Of a stretch of 64,000 nt of DNA, positions 1-7,446 are shown in pieces. How positions within the stretch are numbered: position 1 is the first letter of the stretch; the number at the start of each line of letters is the position of its first letter. Made by a program: the position numbers and the translations under genes. Below the pieces are notes generated by a model, which saw only the letters and a program-made list of their open reading frames with translations, did not search any database and was not told where the DNA came from. Source of the DNA: G963668435 sp963668435 (GTDB taxonomy: Bacteria > Latescibacterota > Latescibacteria > Latescibacterales > Latescibacteraceae); assembly GCA_963668435.2 (NCBI GenBank), contig CAXXSC010000006.1, positions 1-64,000 of the forward strand. Reading direction: 5' to 3'.

Positions 1-72
1 GAAGAGACGAGGTTGAGAAGGCTGGCTAAGATTGTCGAGGCCATAAAGGACAACAAAAAAACTATCATGTAA
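1..72 (+). CDS. C-terminal fragment of a protein, possibly YdeI/OmpD-associated family
   Basis: An open frame enters from the left edge and stops at TAA (70-72), giving 23 basic, helical residues (EETRLRRLAKIVEAIKDNKK...). The pattern ETR-x-RR-x-x-K resembles the C-terminal helix of YdeI/OmpD-associated family proteins. This assignment rests on a short motif only and is tentative. The rest of the gene lies outside the window. Confidence 0.35.
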   Translation, partial: EETRLRRLAKIVEAIKDNKKTIM

Positions 73-219
73 GCAGCACGGAAACCGCCGACTTCACATG
101 ACCGGAAAACACGGGGCAGTCGCTGCAGCCCTCGCCACATTTTTCATACAATATCGTTATATTATCGCGAATAGTTATCTGAATCTTCAACAATACATCC
201 TTTTACCGGAGAAAAAACA

Positions 220-1638
220 ATGAAACGCCGTGACATCCTGAAAATCATTCCCGCAGGCACTTTGATCGCCGCAGCGGGCGGATCAACCTCGTTCGCCGAC
301 ACGCCCCTTTCGATACAGTATCTCGGCAAGGTCCGGGCGCTCCTTACCAAAATCCGTTCGGAACAGGCGGAGAACCTCCTCGAGGCCGCCCATCTTATCG
401 CCCACGCACTGATAAAGGGCCGCAGCTGCTGGTATTCCTGGGACATGGGCCACAGTGTCACCGCCGACCTCTTTGCCGGACGCAACGGTGTTCCCGATAT
501 AATCAAGGTCGGCTATGACAGGAAAGACGTGCGCGAGGGTGATGTCATGCTCGCAAGCATCTGGAGCGGTGTGCACGCCTATATAGGCGGCATGGGTTTC
601 GCCGAGGGTGAGGAAAAGCCCGAGGTGGTCACACCGGCGCAGGCGAAAGAGCAGGGAGTCACAATCATCGGCGCCCCCTCGCCTTGGAGCGCCGATGCCG
701 CCGGAGATGAAAAGATCGTTTTCGAGACAGCGCAGTACAAGATCAAACCCTCCGCCGAAATATGGATCGAGACCGGCGCGACCCAGCGCGGTGCAATCAT
801 GCAGCTTCCCGGCGCGGGTGCTCCCATGGGCCCGGTTTCCGGCGTTGTCGGCATGGCGACATTCTGGATGATCGCCGCCGATGTCTGCCGCCTTCTGGCA
901 CGTGAGGGCATGTCGAGGCCGGTTGACGGTGACGAGCCCAAACTGAGCGGCGACTTAAGCGGCATCAATCTCGACGCGCCCCTTATGGACGACTATTTCA
1001 CGATCCTCATGAAACAGCTCGAAATGATCGCTGCCGAGGCGGGCTACATGAAACAGGCGGCCTCGCTGGCGGTCGACACAGTGCTCGAGGGAGGCAAGGT
1101 CTACGGTTACAGCCGCGACAGGAACTCCCTCGCCTATGAATCCCAGACACGTCGCGGCGGCCTTACGATCACCAAGGGCCTTTTCCTTCAGGACGGCCAG
1201 CTTACCAATATGGGCGAACCGTTCACCGGCAAGAAAGGCGACACGGTCATCATGGGCCTCGACAAACCCAACTGCCCGGTCGATCTCGCCCAACTCGCCG
1301 AGTTCAGGAAACGGAAGATGAAAGTCATCACGATCGGCCCGATGACTCGCGACATCAAGGTCCCGGATGGCCCGACTGCCGCCTCGGAAAGCGATGTTCA
1401 TATTGGAAGGGGCTGTGACAGCTACGGCGTTTTCGCGCTCCCCGGTTTCGAGCGGAAGATCTGCCCGACCTCCGGCGCGGTGCTCAACCAGTCGTTCTGG
1501 GCGCTGTGTTTCGATATGGCCGAGGAAATCATGCGCCGCACCGGCAACACTCCAGGCGTATATCTCACCGGCGCTGTCGAGAGCGGCATTGACCACCTGA
1601 ACCGTGTCAACATGCTTTACGATCAGCGGGGATATTGA
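220..1638 (+). CDS. Tat-exported tandem SIS-domain (COG4821-like) protein, paralog 1
   Basis: This 472-residue protein begins with a twin-arginine-type leader (KRRDILK, then a hydrophobic stretch and FADTP around residue 28). The mature part reads as two consecutive SIS-like halves. Residues about 30-215 have a YLxKVRxLLxKIRxxQxENLLEAA helix, a WDMGHS turn and an MGPVSGVVG segment. Residues about 250-472 repeat the plan, with GGKVYGYSR and ICPTSGAVLNQ, and end in a TPGVYLTGAVESG-x-x-HLNR tail close to that of COG4821 SIS proteins, which are normally one unit of about 240 residues. SIS domains bind phosphosugars; substrate and activity here are unknown, and export to the periplasm is inferred. 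An AccGGAGAA Shine-Dalgarno sequence precedes the ATG. Two paralogs lie at 1732 and on the minus strand at 25609. Confidence 0.7.
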   Translation: MKRRDILKIIPAGTLIAAAGGSTSFADTPLSIQYLGKVRALLTKIRSEQAENLLEAAHLIAHALIKGRSCWYSWDMGHSVTADLFAGRNGVPDIIKVGYDRKDVREGDVMLASIWSGVHAYIGGMGFAEGEEKPEVVTPAQAKEQGVTIIGAPSPWSADAAGDEKIVFETAQYKIKPSAEIWIETGATQRGAIMQLPGAGAPMGPVSGVVGMATFWMIAADVCRLLAREGMSRPVDGDEPKLSGDLSGINLDAPLMDDYFTILMKQLEMIAAEAGYMKQAASLAVDTVLEGGKVYGYSRDRNSLAYESQTRRGGLTITKGLFLQDGQLTNMGEPFTGKKGDTVIMGLDKPNCPVDLAQLAEFRKRKMKVITIGPMTRDIKVPDGPTAASESDVHIGRGCDSYGVFALPGFERKICPTSGAVLNQSFWALCFDMAEEIMRRTGNTPGVYLTGAVESGIDHLNRVNMLYDQRGY

Positions 1639-1656
1639 GAGCGGCCCAATGACTTT

Positions 1657-1700
1657 AAAGGCTGTCTGCCGGAATATCGGTTTATAAAATGACAGCCTTT
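1657..1700. repeat. 10-bp inverted repeat between the two SIS paralogs
   Basis: AAAGGCTGTC (1657-1666) and GACAGCCTTT (1691-1700) are perfect complements around a 24-nt loop that holds a smaller CCG...CGG stem. The element starts 18 nt after the stop of the upstream gene and ends next to an ACCGGAGAA purine-rich stretch before the next gene. It could be an attenuating hairpin or an RNA-processing site. There is no T-run, so a simple terminator is less likely. Confidence 0.5.
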
Positions 1701-1731
1701 CACCGGAGAATACATAACAGCGGAGTCAACC

Positions 1732-3170
1732 ATGAAACGACGTGATATGATTCGGATGCTGCCGGTTTCCGCTTTGGCGGCAGCAGGTTTTGGCGAGCGA
1801 TCGTTCGCCAAAGCCGCGAAAACGATGGATGCCTGCCCGAAATGCGGCCAACAGCCCTGCGTCTGCGGCCCGGATAACAGCAGCGAAGCGCTCTCGGCAC
1901 AATACCTCCATAAAGTCACGGACATGCTGAAGAAAATCCGGGCGACCCAGTCGGAGAACCTTCTCGAGGCCGCCTACGCGATCGCCCGCACCGTGGAGAA
2001 AAAAGGCACCTGCTGGTACTCATGGGACATGGGACATTCCACAATCATGGACCTCGTTCCCGGCCGCAATGCCCTTCCCGAGATTTTCACACCGGGCTAT
2101 GACAGCGGCAAATCAAAGGACGGCGATCTTTTCCTCGCCAATATCTGGGGCGGCCCGCACGAGGACCTCGCGAAAAAGGACATCCTCGTTATCGGCGGAC
2201 CCGCACCATGGGGTATGGACGCCCAGCTGTCGGAACTGATTGTCCGCGACTCGGCGAAAGTCCGCTTGCGACCCTATTCCGATATCTGGATCGAAACCTA
2301 TGTGTCCACTGTCGGCGCTATCATGAAGTTGCCCGGAATGCCTGCCCCCACCGATCCCGTGTCCGGCATTATCGGCATGGTGACATTCTGGATGATGATG
2401 GCGGATGCCTGCCGTATTCTCGCACGCGACGGACATTCGGTGCCGGTCAGGGGTGATGAACCGTCACTATCAGGCACAGCGGTTCCATGGGTCAATCTCA
2501 ATGCTCCGCTCATGGATGATTATTTCGATACGGTTATAAAGCAGATGGAAATGATCCTCGCCGAGTTGGGCAATATCCAGGCAATCGCTAAAATGGCTGC
2601 CGATTCTGTGCTCTCAGGCGGCAAAGTCTACGGTTACAGTCGTCACCAGATGGCGCTCTGTGTCGAGGCGCAGACACGTCGCGGCGGCCTCGCACTTACA
2701 AGGGGCGTTTATGTCAAGGACGGTGCCGTGGTCGATTATCCCGGCAAGGTGGTCGAGGGTTCGCCCAACGATCTCGTCATCATGGGCGCCTACCGTCCCG
2801 ACGATCCAGTGGACCTCGAATCGCTCAAGCAGTTCCGTAAAGGTAAGATGAAAGTGGCCTCGATAGGCCCGATGACCCGTAACATCAAGGAGCCGGACGG
2901 ACGCTCCCTGCCGCGAGAAAACCGATATCCATGTTGGCCGCATGTGCGACACCTACGGCCTTTTCGCGGTTCCCGGTTTCGAGCGGAAGATCTGCCCGAC
3001 CTCCGGCGCACTGGTCAATCAGATATGGTGGGCGATCTGCATGGAAATCGCGGACGAGATCATCAAGCGCACACGGCAACACCCCCGGTGTCTATTTCTC
3101 GGCGGCGATCAAAGGCGGCACAGAACACATGCACCGCATGAACTGGCTCTACGAACAGCGGGGTTATTGA
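1732..3170 (+). pseudogene. Tat-exported tandem SIS-domain protein, paralog 2, with two +1 frameshifts
   Basis: This is a close paralog of the upstream gene, with leader KRRDMIRML and the same two SIS-like halves. It differs by a cysteine knuckle after the leader (CPKCGQQPCVC, about residues 43-53), which could bind a metal. The frame is open from 1732 to about 2915, where one extra base near GAGAAAACC shifts it. The sequence DIHVGRMCDTYGLFAVPGF then continues in the second frame. A second extra base near 3073 (CACACGGC) moves it to the third frame, which ends with WLYEQRGY and TGA at 3168-3170, as in paralog 1. Without repair the product would stop at 3141 with an unrelated tail. Both shifts are single-base gains, so sequence error is as possible as recent decay. 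Confidence 0.65.
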
Positions 3171-3177
3171 GGTGTCC

Positions 3178-3292
3178 TCGTAAATTCGTAAGTTTTTACG
3201 AATTACGAAGTCACACTCGTAAAAGGTCGTAATGCCACTATTAACAATATATTACACGATTACAAATTCAGCTGTTCGTAACAATTTGCGAA
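3178..3292. promoter_or_regulatory. Cluster of TCGTAA half-sites, two arranged as 7-4-7 palindromes (putative enhancer sites)
   Basis: TTCGTAA-N4-TTACGAA is perfect at 3185-3202 (extending to 9-bp arms), and TTCGTAA-N4-TTGCGAA at 3275-3292 has one mismatch and the same 4-nt spacing. Further half-sites are at 3178, 3203 (reverse), 3217 and 3227; the last two are direct repeats 10 bp apart. The palindromes are centred about 226 and 136 bp upstream of the start site expected from the sigma-54 promoter at 3394. That is where NtrC-type activators usually bind, and such a regulator is encoded by the last gene of the operon. The link between site and regulator is inference. Confidence 0.6.
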
Positions 3293-3393
3293 AATGGCTG
3301 TAAAGGGATTTGTTGTTGACAAAAACCGTGCTCGTTATGTAAGGCTCATTTATTACAGTCACTTGAAAAGGTCAAAAAGGGACGAATCATTTT

Positions 3394-3409
3394 TGGCACA
3401 GCATTTGCA
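3394..3409 (+). promoter_or_regulatory. Sigma-54 (-24/-12) promoter
   Basis: TGGCACA-GCAT-TTGCA matches the sigma-54 consensus (TGGCAC-N5-TTGCW) at every conserved base, with GG at 3395-3396 and GC at 3407-3408, 12 bp apart as required. Transcription should start near 3419, about 55 nt before the ATG at 3475. The operon it would drive ends with a sigma-54-dependent activator, which suggests autoregulation. Confidence 0.82.
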
Positions 3410-3474
3410 TCTTCTAAAGGGCGGAAACGGGGCTATCCCGAAAAAAAACAAACAAACTCATTTGGAGGTGCATT

Positions 3475-3933
3475 ATGAAACGCTACTCAATCCTTTTCGC
3501 AGCAGTCCTGATCGCTCTGGCTTCTTTCTCGTTCACCGCGCTTGCACAGGACACAACGGACACGGCAACAAGCGATGACACCACAACTGTCCCTGCTTTC
3601 ATCGATGAGAACGGTGACGGCATCTGTGACAACTACCAGGCTGGCGGCCAGGGACTGGGCCTCCGCAGGGGACGCGGCAACGGTCGCGGCAATGGCCAGG
3701 GTAATGGTCAGGGCCAGGGTGGCGCAGCTTTTGTCGACGCTGATGGCGACGGTGTCTGCGACAACTTCACGGCTGGTGGCAAGGGTCTCGGTCTGGGTCG
3801 CGGCAATGGCCGTGGACGTGGCGGCGCGGCTTTTGTCGACGCTGATGGCGACGGTGTCTGCGACAACTTCACCGGCACAAGCGCCGGTCGCGGTGGCGGC
3901 AGAGGCCGTGGCAGGGGCCACAGCAACAGGTAA
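3475..3933 (+). CDS. Secreted calcium-repeat protein with Gly/Arg/Asn-rich linkers
   Basis: This 152-residue protein has a clear signal peptide (MKRYSILFAAVLIALASFSFTALA, cleavage near residue 24). Three acidic loops follow (DENGDGICDNY, DADGDGVCDNF twice), of the DxDxDGxxD calcium-binding type seen in thrombospondin type 3 and dockerin-like repeats, each with one cysteine. Linkers of RGRGNGRGNGQ type separate them. A strong GGAGGT ribosome site lies 5 nt before the ATG. It is the first gene after the sigma-54 promoter, and the next gene encodes a protein with the same repeats. A role as a secreted calcium-binding or structural protein is inferred; no enzymatic domain is visible. Confidence 0.75.
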   Translation: MKRYSILFAAVLIALASFSFTALAQDTTDTATSDDTTTVPAFIDENGDGICDNYQAGGQGLGLRRGRGNGRGNGQGNGQGQGGAAFVDADGDGVCDNFTAGGKGLGLGRGNGRGRGGAAFVDADGDGVCDNFTGTSAGRGGGRGRGRGHSNR

Positions 3934-4003
3934 CAGCTTCACCTATCTGGCTGAAGACCGGGGGGATCATGGATCTCCCCGGCTCCTATTTGGAGAGAGA
4001 CCA

Positions 4004-4675
4004 ATGAAAACGACAACGATCATCATAGTAAGCGCGCTGCTCTCGACTGCGGCAATCGCACAGGAAACGGAAAGTACCGTGAAACACATCGGATTCGCGG
4101 ACACTGACCAGGATGGTATTAACGATCTGTTCCGCGATGCCAACGGCGACGGTGTCAACGATGTTAACGGCCAGGATTACGCCCACGGATTCCCGTTCCA
4201 GGATGACAACAGCGACGGTGTCAATGACATATTCATCGATGCCAACGGTGACGGTGTCAATGATCTCAGGGGCACAGCAGGCCGTGGACGCGGACGTTAC
4301 CGTTACCTCTGCATCGATGCCGATGGTGACGGTTTTAACGACATCAGTGGTGAAAGTGTCGCTTCCAGCATCGGGAACATGCCCTTCCTCGACGAGGATG
4401 GCGACGGCATCAATGATATCGTTCAGCAGGGCGGCGGCATGGGCCAGAGAATGCAGCAGGGAAAACAGGACTATTTTGTCGATGAGGACGGCGACGGCAT
4501 CAATGACGGGCGCTCGTTCTCACGTCAGCGCCGACGTCGCGGATGGGGCCTGTCGGATGACAGCGACGGCACCGAAAGTATCACGAACGACAAGGGCGCT
4601 GGCAACGGCAATGGAGGCGGTGGCGGCGGCAACGGTAACGGCCATCGTTTCGGACGCAACAGGGGAGGCAACTGA
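4004..4675 (+). CDS. Secreted multi-repeat calcium-binding protein
   Basis: This 223-residue protein has a signal peptide (MKTTTIIIVSALLSTAAIA) and about seven DxDGDGxND loops (for example DTDQDGIND, DANGDGVND, DEDGDGIND), spaced irregularly over residues 30-170. The C-terminus is arginine-rich, then Gly/Asn-rich (NGGGGGGNGNG). The ATG at 4004 is chosen over longer upstream reading because it starts the signal peptide and follows GGAGAGAG. It shares repeats with the preceding gene but lacks their cysteines. Its stop overlaps the start of the beta-barrel gene (TGATG), so translation is probably coupled. Calcium binding is family-based; the function is unknown. Confidence 0.75.
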   Translation: MKTTTIIIVSALLSTAAIAQETESTVKHIGFADTDQDGINDLFRDANGDGVNDVNGQDYAHGFPFQDDNSDGVNDIFIDANGDGVNDLRGTAGRGRGRYRYLCIDADGDGFNDISGESVASSIGNMPFLDEDGDGINDIVQQGGGMGQRMQQGKQDYFVDEDGDGINDGRSFSRQRRRRGWGLSDDSDGTESITNDKGAGNGNGGGGGGNGNGHRFGRNRGGN

Positions 4676-5715
4676 TGAGAGCCTGTCTGGCTATCCTTTT
4701 TTTCCTCCTCTCTATGGGAACTGCTGAGGCTGAGTACAGCGGAGGTATCGTTGTGGACCGCTCCTCGAACATGCTCATGGTTCCCGGCGGTGAAAGCGGC
4801 GCCTATACGATAGCATATGGCACCTACCGCATCTACCCGACAGACCGTCTCATGGCATCCTACAATTTTGCCGGGGGCCTTCTGGAAAACTATGACGGAC
4901 TCCAGTACCATCGTCACGACCTGAGTGCCTGGTATGACCTTTACCTCGGCAAAAAGACCGAGTGGAGTGTCTCGATGGCGGCAAATCTCTCCCGTTACGG
5001 CAATGTCACCATCATCGAGGGCTATAACGGTGGAAGGGCCATGACCCATATCAAGAGCTATCTCACCCAGACACTGCTCCTCAAGTGGGAAGGCGGCGTC
5101 GGCCTCCGTCAGTACCGCAGTTTTGACAGCGAAAATTACCGCGATGCCGAAACCTCGCTCAGGCTCGACAAGTTTTTCAAGACACGGACAACGCTCAGAG
5201 TGCAGTTCGATGCCGGTTACCGCAGCTATACGGAACTGGAAAAAACACCCTCCACACTTCGCCTCGGCGTAAGCGGCAGGATCGCCCAGTCTACCGGTGA
5301 TTTCAACGGTGTCGGGCTTGAATTTCACGCATCGAGCATCGATAACAGCGGCGGCGTGAGCGACGACACCTATATGTTCAACCGTGTTTTCCTCGACGAT
5401 CGCTACAAATATGCCAGCAACGGCGCGGAACTCCAGTTAAGGCGGCTTTTTCCCGGAAAAGGGACTGTCACACTGAAAGGCAATGTCGCCAAACGCGATT
5501 ACGGCGAGGGGGCGATGGAAAGCTACAGCTATCTGCCCGAAAGTGGCTGGGACGAAACAGAATGGGGCGCCTCGCTGATACTCTCCTGGAATTTCAAATT
5601 CCTCCCGGCATATCTTCATCCCTCATGCGAACTGTATTATGTTGATGTTAAGGCCACAGAGTCGTATCTTTCCTATACGGCGTCAGGACTGTCGATCCGC
5701 TTCTCGTTCTCCTGA
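4675..5715 (+). CDS. Putative outer-membrane beta-barrel protein
   Basis: This 346-residue protein has a signal peptide (MRACLAILFFLLSMGTAEA). The remainder is rich in alternating aromatic and polar strands (for example LMASYNFAGGL, HDLSAWYDLYLG, TLRLGVSGRI) and ends in LSIRFSFS, the terminal aromatic beta-strand signature recognised by the BAM machinery. No helix-rich or enzymatic domain is seen. It starts inside the stop codon of the upstream calcium-repeat gene and ends 12 nt before the kinase gene. It may be the outer-membrane partner, anchor or export pore for the two secreted repeat proteins; this is inferred from position. Confidence 0.65.
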   Translation: MRACLAILFFLLSMGTAEAEYSGGIVVDRSSNMLMVPGGESGAYTIAYGTYRIYPTDRLMASYNFAGGLLENYDGLQYHRHDLSAWYDLYLGKKTEWSVSMAANLSRYGNVTIIEGYNGGRAMTHIKSYLTQTLLLKWEGGVGLRQYRSFDSENYRDAETSLRLDKFFKTRTTLRVQFDAGYRSYTELEKTPSTLRLGVSGRIAQSTGDFNGVGLEFHASSIDNSGGVSDDTYMFNRVFLDDRYKYASNGAELQLRRLFPGKGTVTLKGNVAKRDYGEGAMESYSYLPESGWDETEWGASLILSWNFKFLPAYLHPSCELYYVDVKATESYLSYTASGLSIRFSFS

Positions 5716-5727
5716 AAGGTCTGAGGG

Positions 5728-7446
5728 ATGAGCATAGCCCGCATCGATTTCAAATATGTCATTACAGTCTGGCTTCTGGTAATCGTTTCCGTGGGATCGG
5801 TTATCAGCGCAGGCTATGTCAGGAATAAACACGATCTCGAACACCTTCTGGCAAGCGAGGCGGAACGTCTTGTCACAATAACCTCCATTGCGGCAACCTC
5901 CAGCATACACGCCCTCGACGAGGTCGAGGATATTACCGCGGAACGCCTTCTCGACAACGCATTCATGGTCGAACGTATGACCCGCACCAGCATTCCGGGC
6001 GAGGCTGAACTACGCGAAATTGCAGACACCAACGGCCTTCACAATATCGCTATCCTCGACAAAAACGGCGCTTTCATCGTCCGCAGCCAGTCGGAAGAGG
6101 AACCGGGGATCAACAAGCGCCGCCAACACCGCCCCGAAGTCGCGGATGTCCTCGAGGGCAGGGCGGACTACCGTGTCATCGGCTTCATGAACAACAGCAG
6201 CGGGGGTGATACTCATTTCGGTGTCGTGGTCGGCGGTCTCAAAGTCGGCGCTATCGTGGTCAACACCGGATCGGAACAGATGCTCGCGTTCAGGAAAGCA
6301 GTGGGGCTTGGCAGTATGTTCCGTGAGATCGGCAACGAGGAGCATATCCGCTACATCGCACTCCAGGATACGATCGGCATTATCGCAGCCTCGGAAGGGA
6401 TCACGGCACTGAGCAGCTTACGTGAGGATCCTTTTCTCGCGGCTGTCCCGGTAAACGGCATGAAATCACGATTTGTCAAGGGTGACGGCGCACCATTTTT
6501 CGAGATTGTGAGTCCGCTGGTGGTCGATGATTACATGCTCGGGCTTGTCAGGATCGGCCTCGAAACGGAAACGTTCACGACCATCGGCAAACGCGCGGCC
6601 CGTCATTTCAGCGTTCTGTTCCTGATCGCGGCGGCCTCCGCGGCATTCCTTTTCATGTATACCATGCTCAGGCAGAATTACACGCTTCTCAACCGCGAGC
6701 ATGACAGCATCCTCATGGATGTCCGGCGCATGGAAGAAGAGACCCGGCGGAACGAACGCCTCCACTCGATGGGACGGCTTGCCGCCGGTGTAGCACACGA
6801 AATACGGAATCCCCTGAACTCCATCAGCATGCTGGTGCAGCTCCTCGGCAGCGAGTTCGAGGTGAAAGACAACAGCGAACGTTACCGGGGCTTCATCGCC
6901 TCGATCAGCTCAGAGATCAAGCGCATCAGCCTGATCGTGGAGAATTTTCTCACCTACGCCCGCCCGAAAAAACTGGAAAAACAGCCAGTTGCACTCGAAA
7001 AAGTCATCAACGAGGTATTCGGCATTGTCAGTGAAAAAGCCGGCAGCGGCTCTATCCGGCTCAGATCCTCGATCAGTCCGGGCATTGTCTGTGACTGCGA
7101 TATCGATCAGATGAAACAGGTCATCTTAAACCTTGTTCTCAACGCAATCGAGGCAACCGGAAAAAATGGTGAAATTTTCGTGGACTCGACGGCTGACAAT
7201 TCGTACATTACTCTGACTGTAACCGACACAGGCGGCGGCATTGACGAGACAGTCATGCCGAATATTTTCGATCCCTATTTCACGACCAAGGAAAAAGGGT
7301 CGGGACTGGGGCTCTCCGAGGTCCACCGCATTGTCACCATGCACGGCGGCACGGTCACAGTATCAAACACTGGCACAGGCGCGGAATTCAAGGTTACTGT
7401 CCCACTTCACGGGGAACACGATGACAGCACGAATTCTGATAGTTGA
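5728..7446 (+). CDS. Membrane sensor histidine kinase with large periplasmic sensor
   Basis: This 572-residue protein has a membrane helix at about residues 11-30, a long extracytoplasmic region (about 31-290) that looks like two PAS/Cache-type modules (NIAILDKNGAFIVRSQ; YIALQDTIGIIAASEG), and a second helix at about 295-314. The kinase core carries the H box AGVAHEIRNPLNS (His357), an N box (LNLVLNAIEATG), and the DTGGGI and GSGLGL glycine motifs. It should autophosphorylate His357 and pass the phosphate to the regulator encoded next, whose gene it overlaps by 26 bp. The arrangement is like ZraS/HydH kinases. The signal is unknown; calcium or envelope state is a guess from the neighbouring genes. 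Confidence 0.88.
   Translation: MSIARIDFKYVITVWLLVIVSVGSVISAGYVRNKHDLEHLLASEAERLVTITSIAATSSIHALDEVEDITAERLLDNAFMVERMTRTSIPGEAELREIADTNGLHNIAILDKNGAFIVRSQSEEEPGINKRRQHRPEVADVLEGRADYRVIGFMNNSSGGDTHFGVVVGGLKVGAIVVNTGSEQMLAFRKAVGLGSMFREIGNEEHIRYIALQDTIGIIAASEGITALSSLREDPFLAAVPVNGMKSRFVKGDGAPFFEIVSPLVVDDYMLGLVRIGLETETFTTIGKRAARHFSVLFLIAAASAAFLFMYTMLRQNYTLLNREHDSILMDVRRMEEETRRNERLHSMGRLAAGVAHEIRNPLNSISMLVQLLGSEFEVKDNSERYRGFIASISSEIKRISLIVENFLTYARPKKLEKQPVALEKVINEVFGIVSEKAGSGSIRLRSSISPGIVCDCDIDQMKQVILNLVLNAIEATGKNGEIFVDSTADNSYITLTVTDTGGGIDETVMPNIFDPYFTTKEKGSGLGLSEVHRIVTMHGGTVTVSNTGTGAEFKVTVPLHGEHDDSTNSDS

Noticed and set aside
3294..3578. 94-residue frame starting before the sigma-54 promoter
   Set aside because: It spans the promoter and overlaps the start of the calcium-repeat gene, with no ribosome site.
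3542..4003. Long upstream extension of the second calcium-repeat gene
   Set aside because: It overlaps the first calcium-repeat gene in another frame; a signal peptide and ribosome site begin at 4004.
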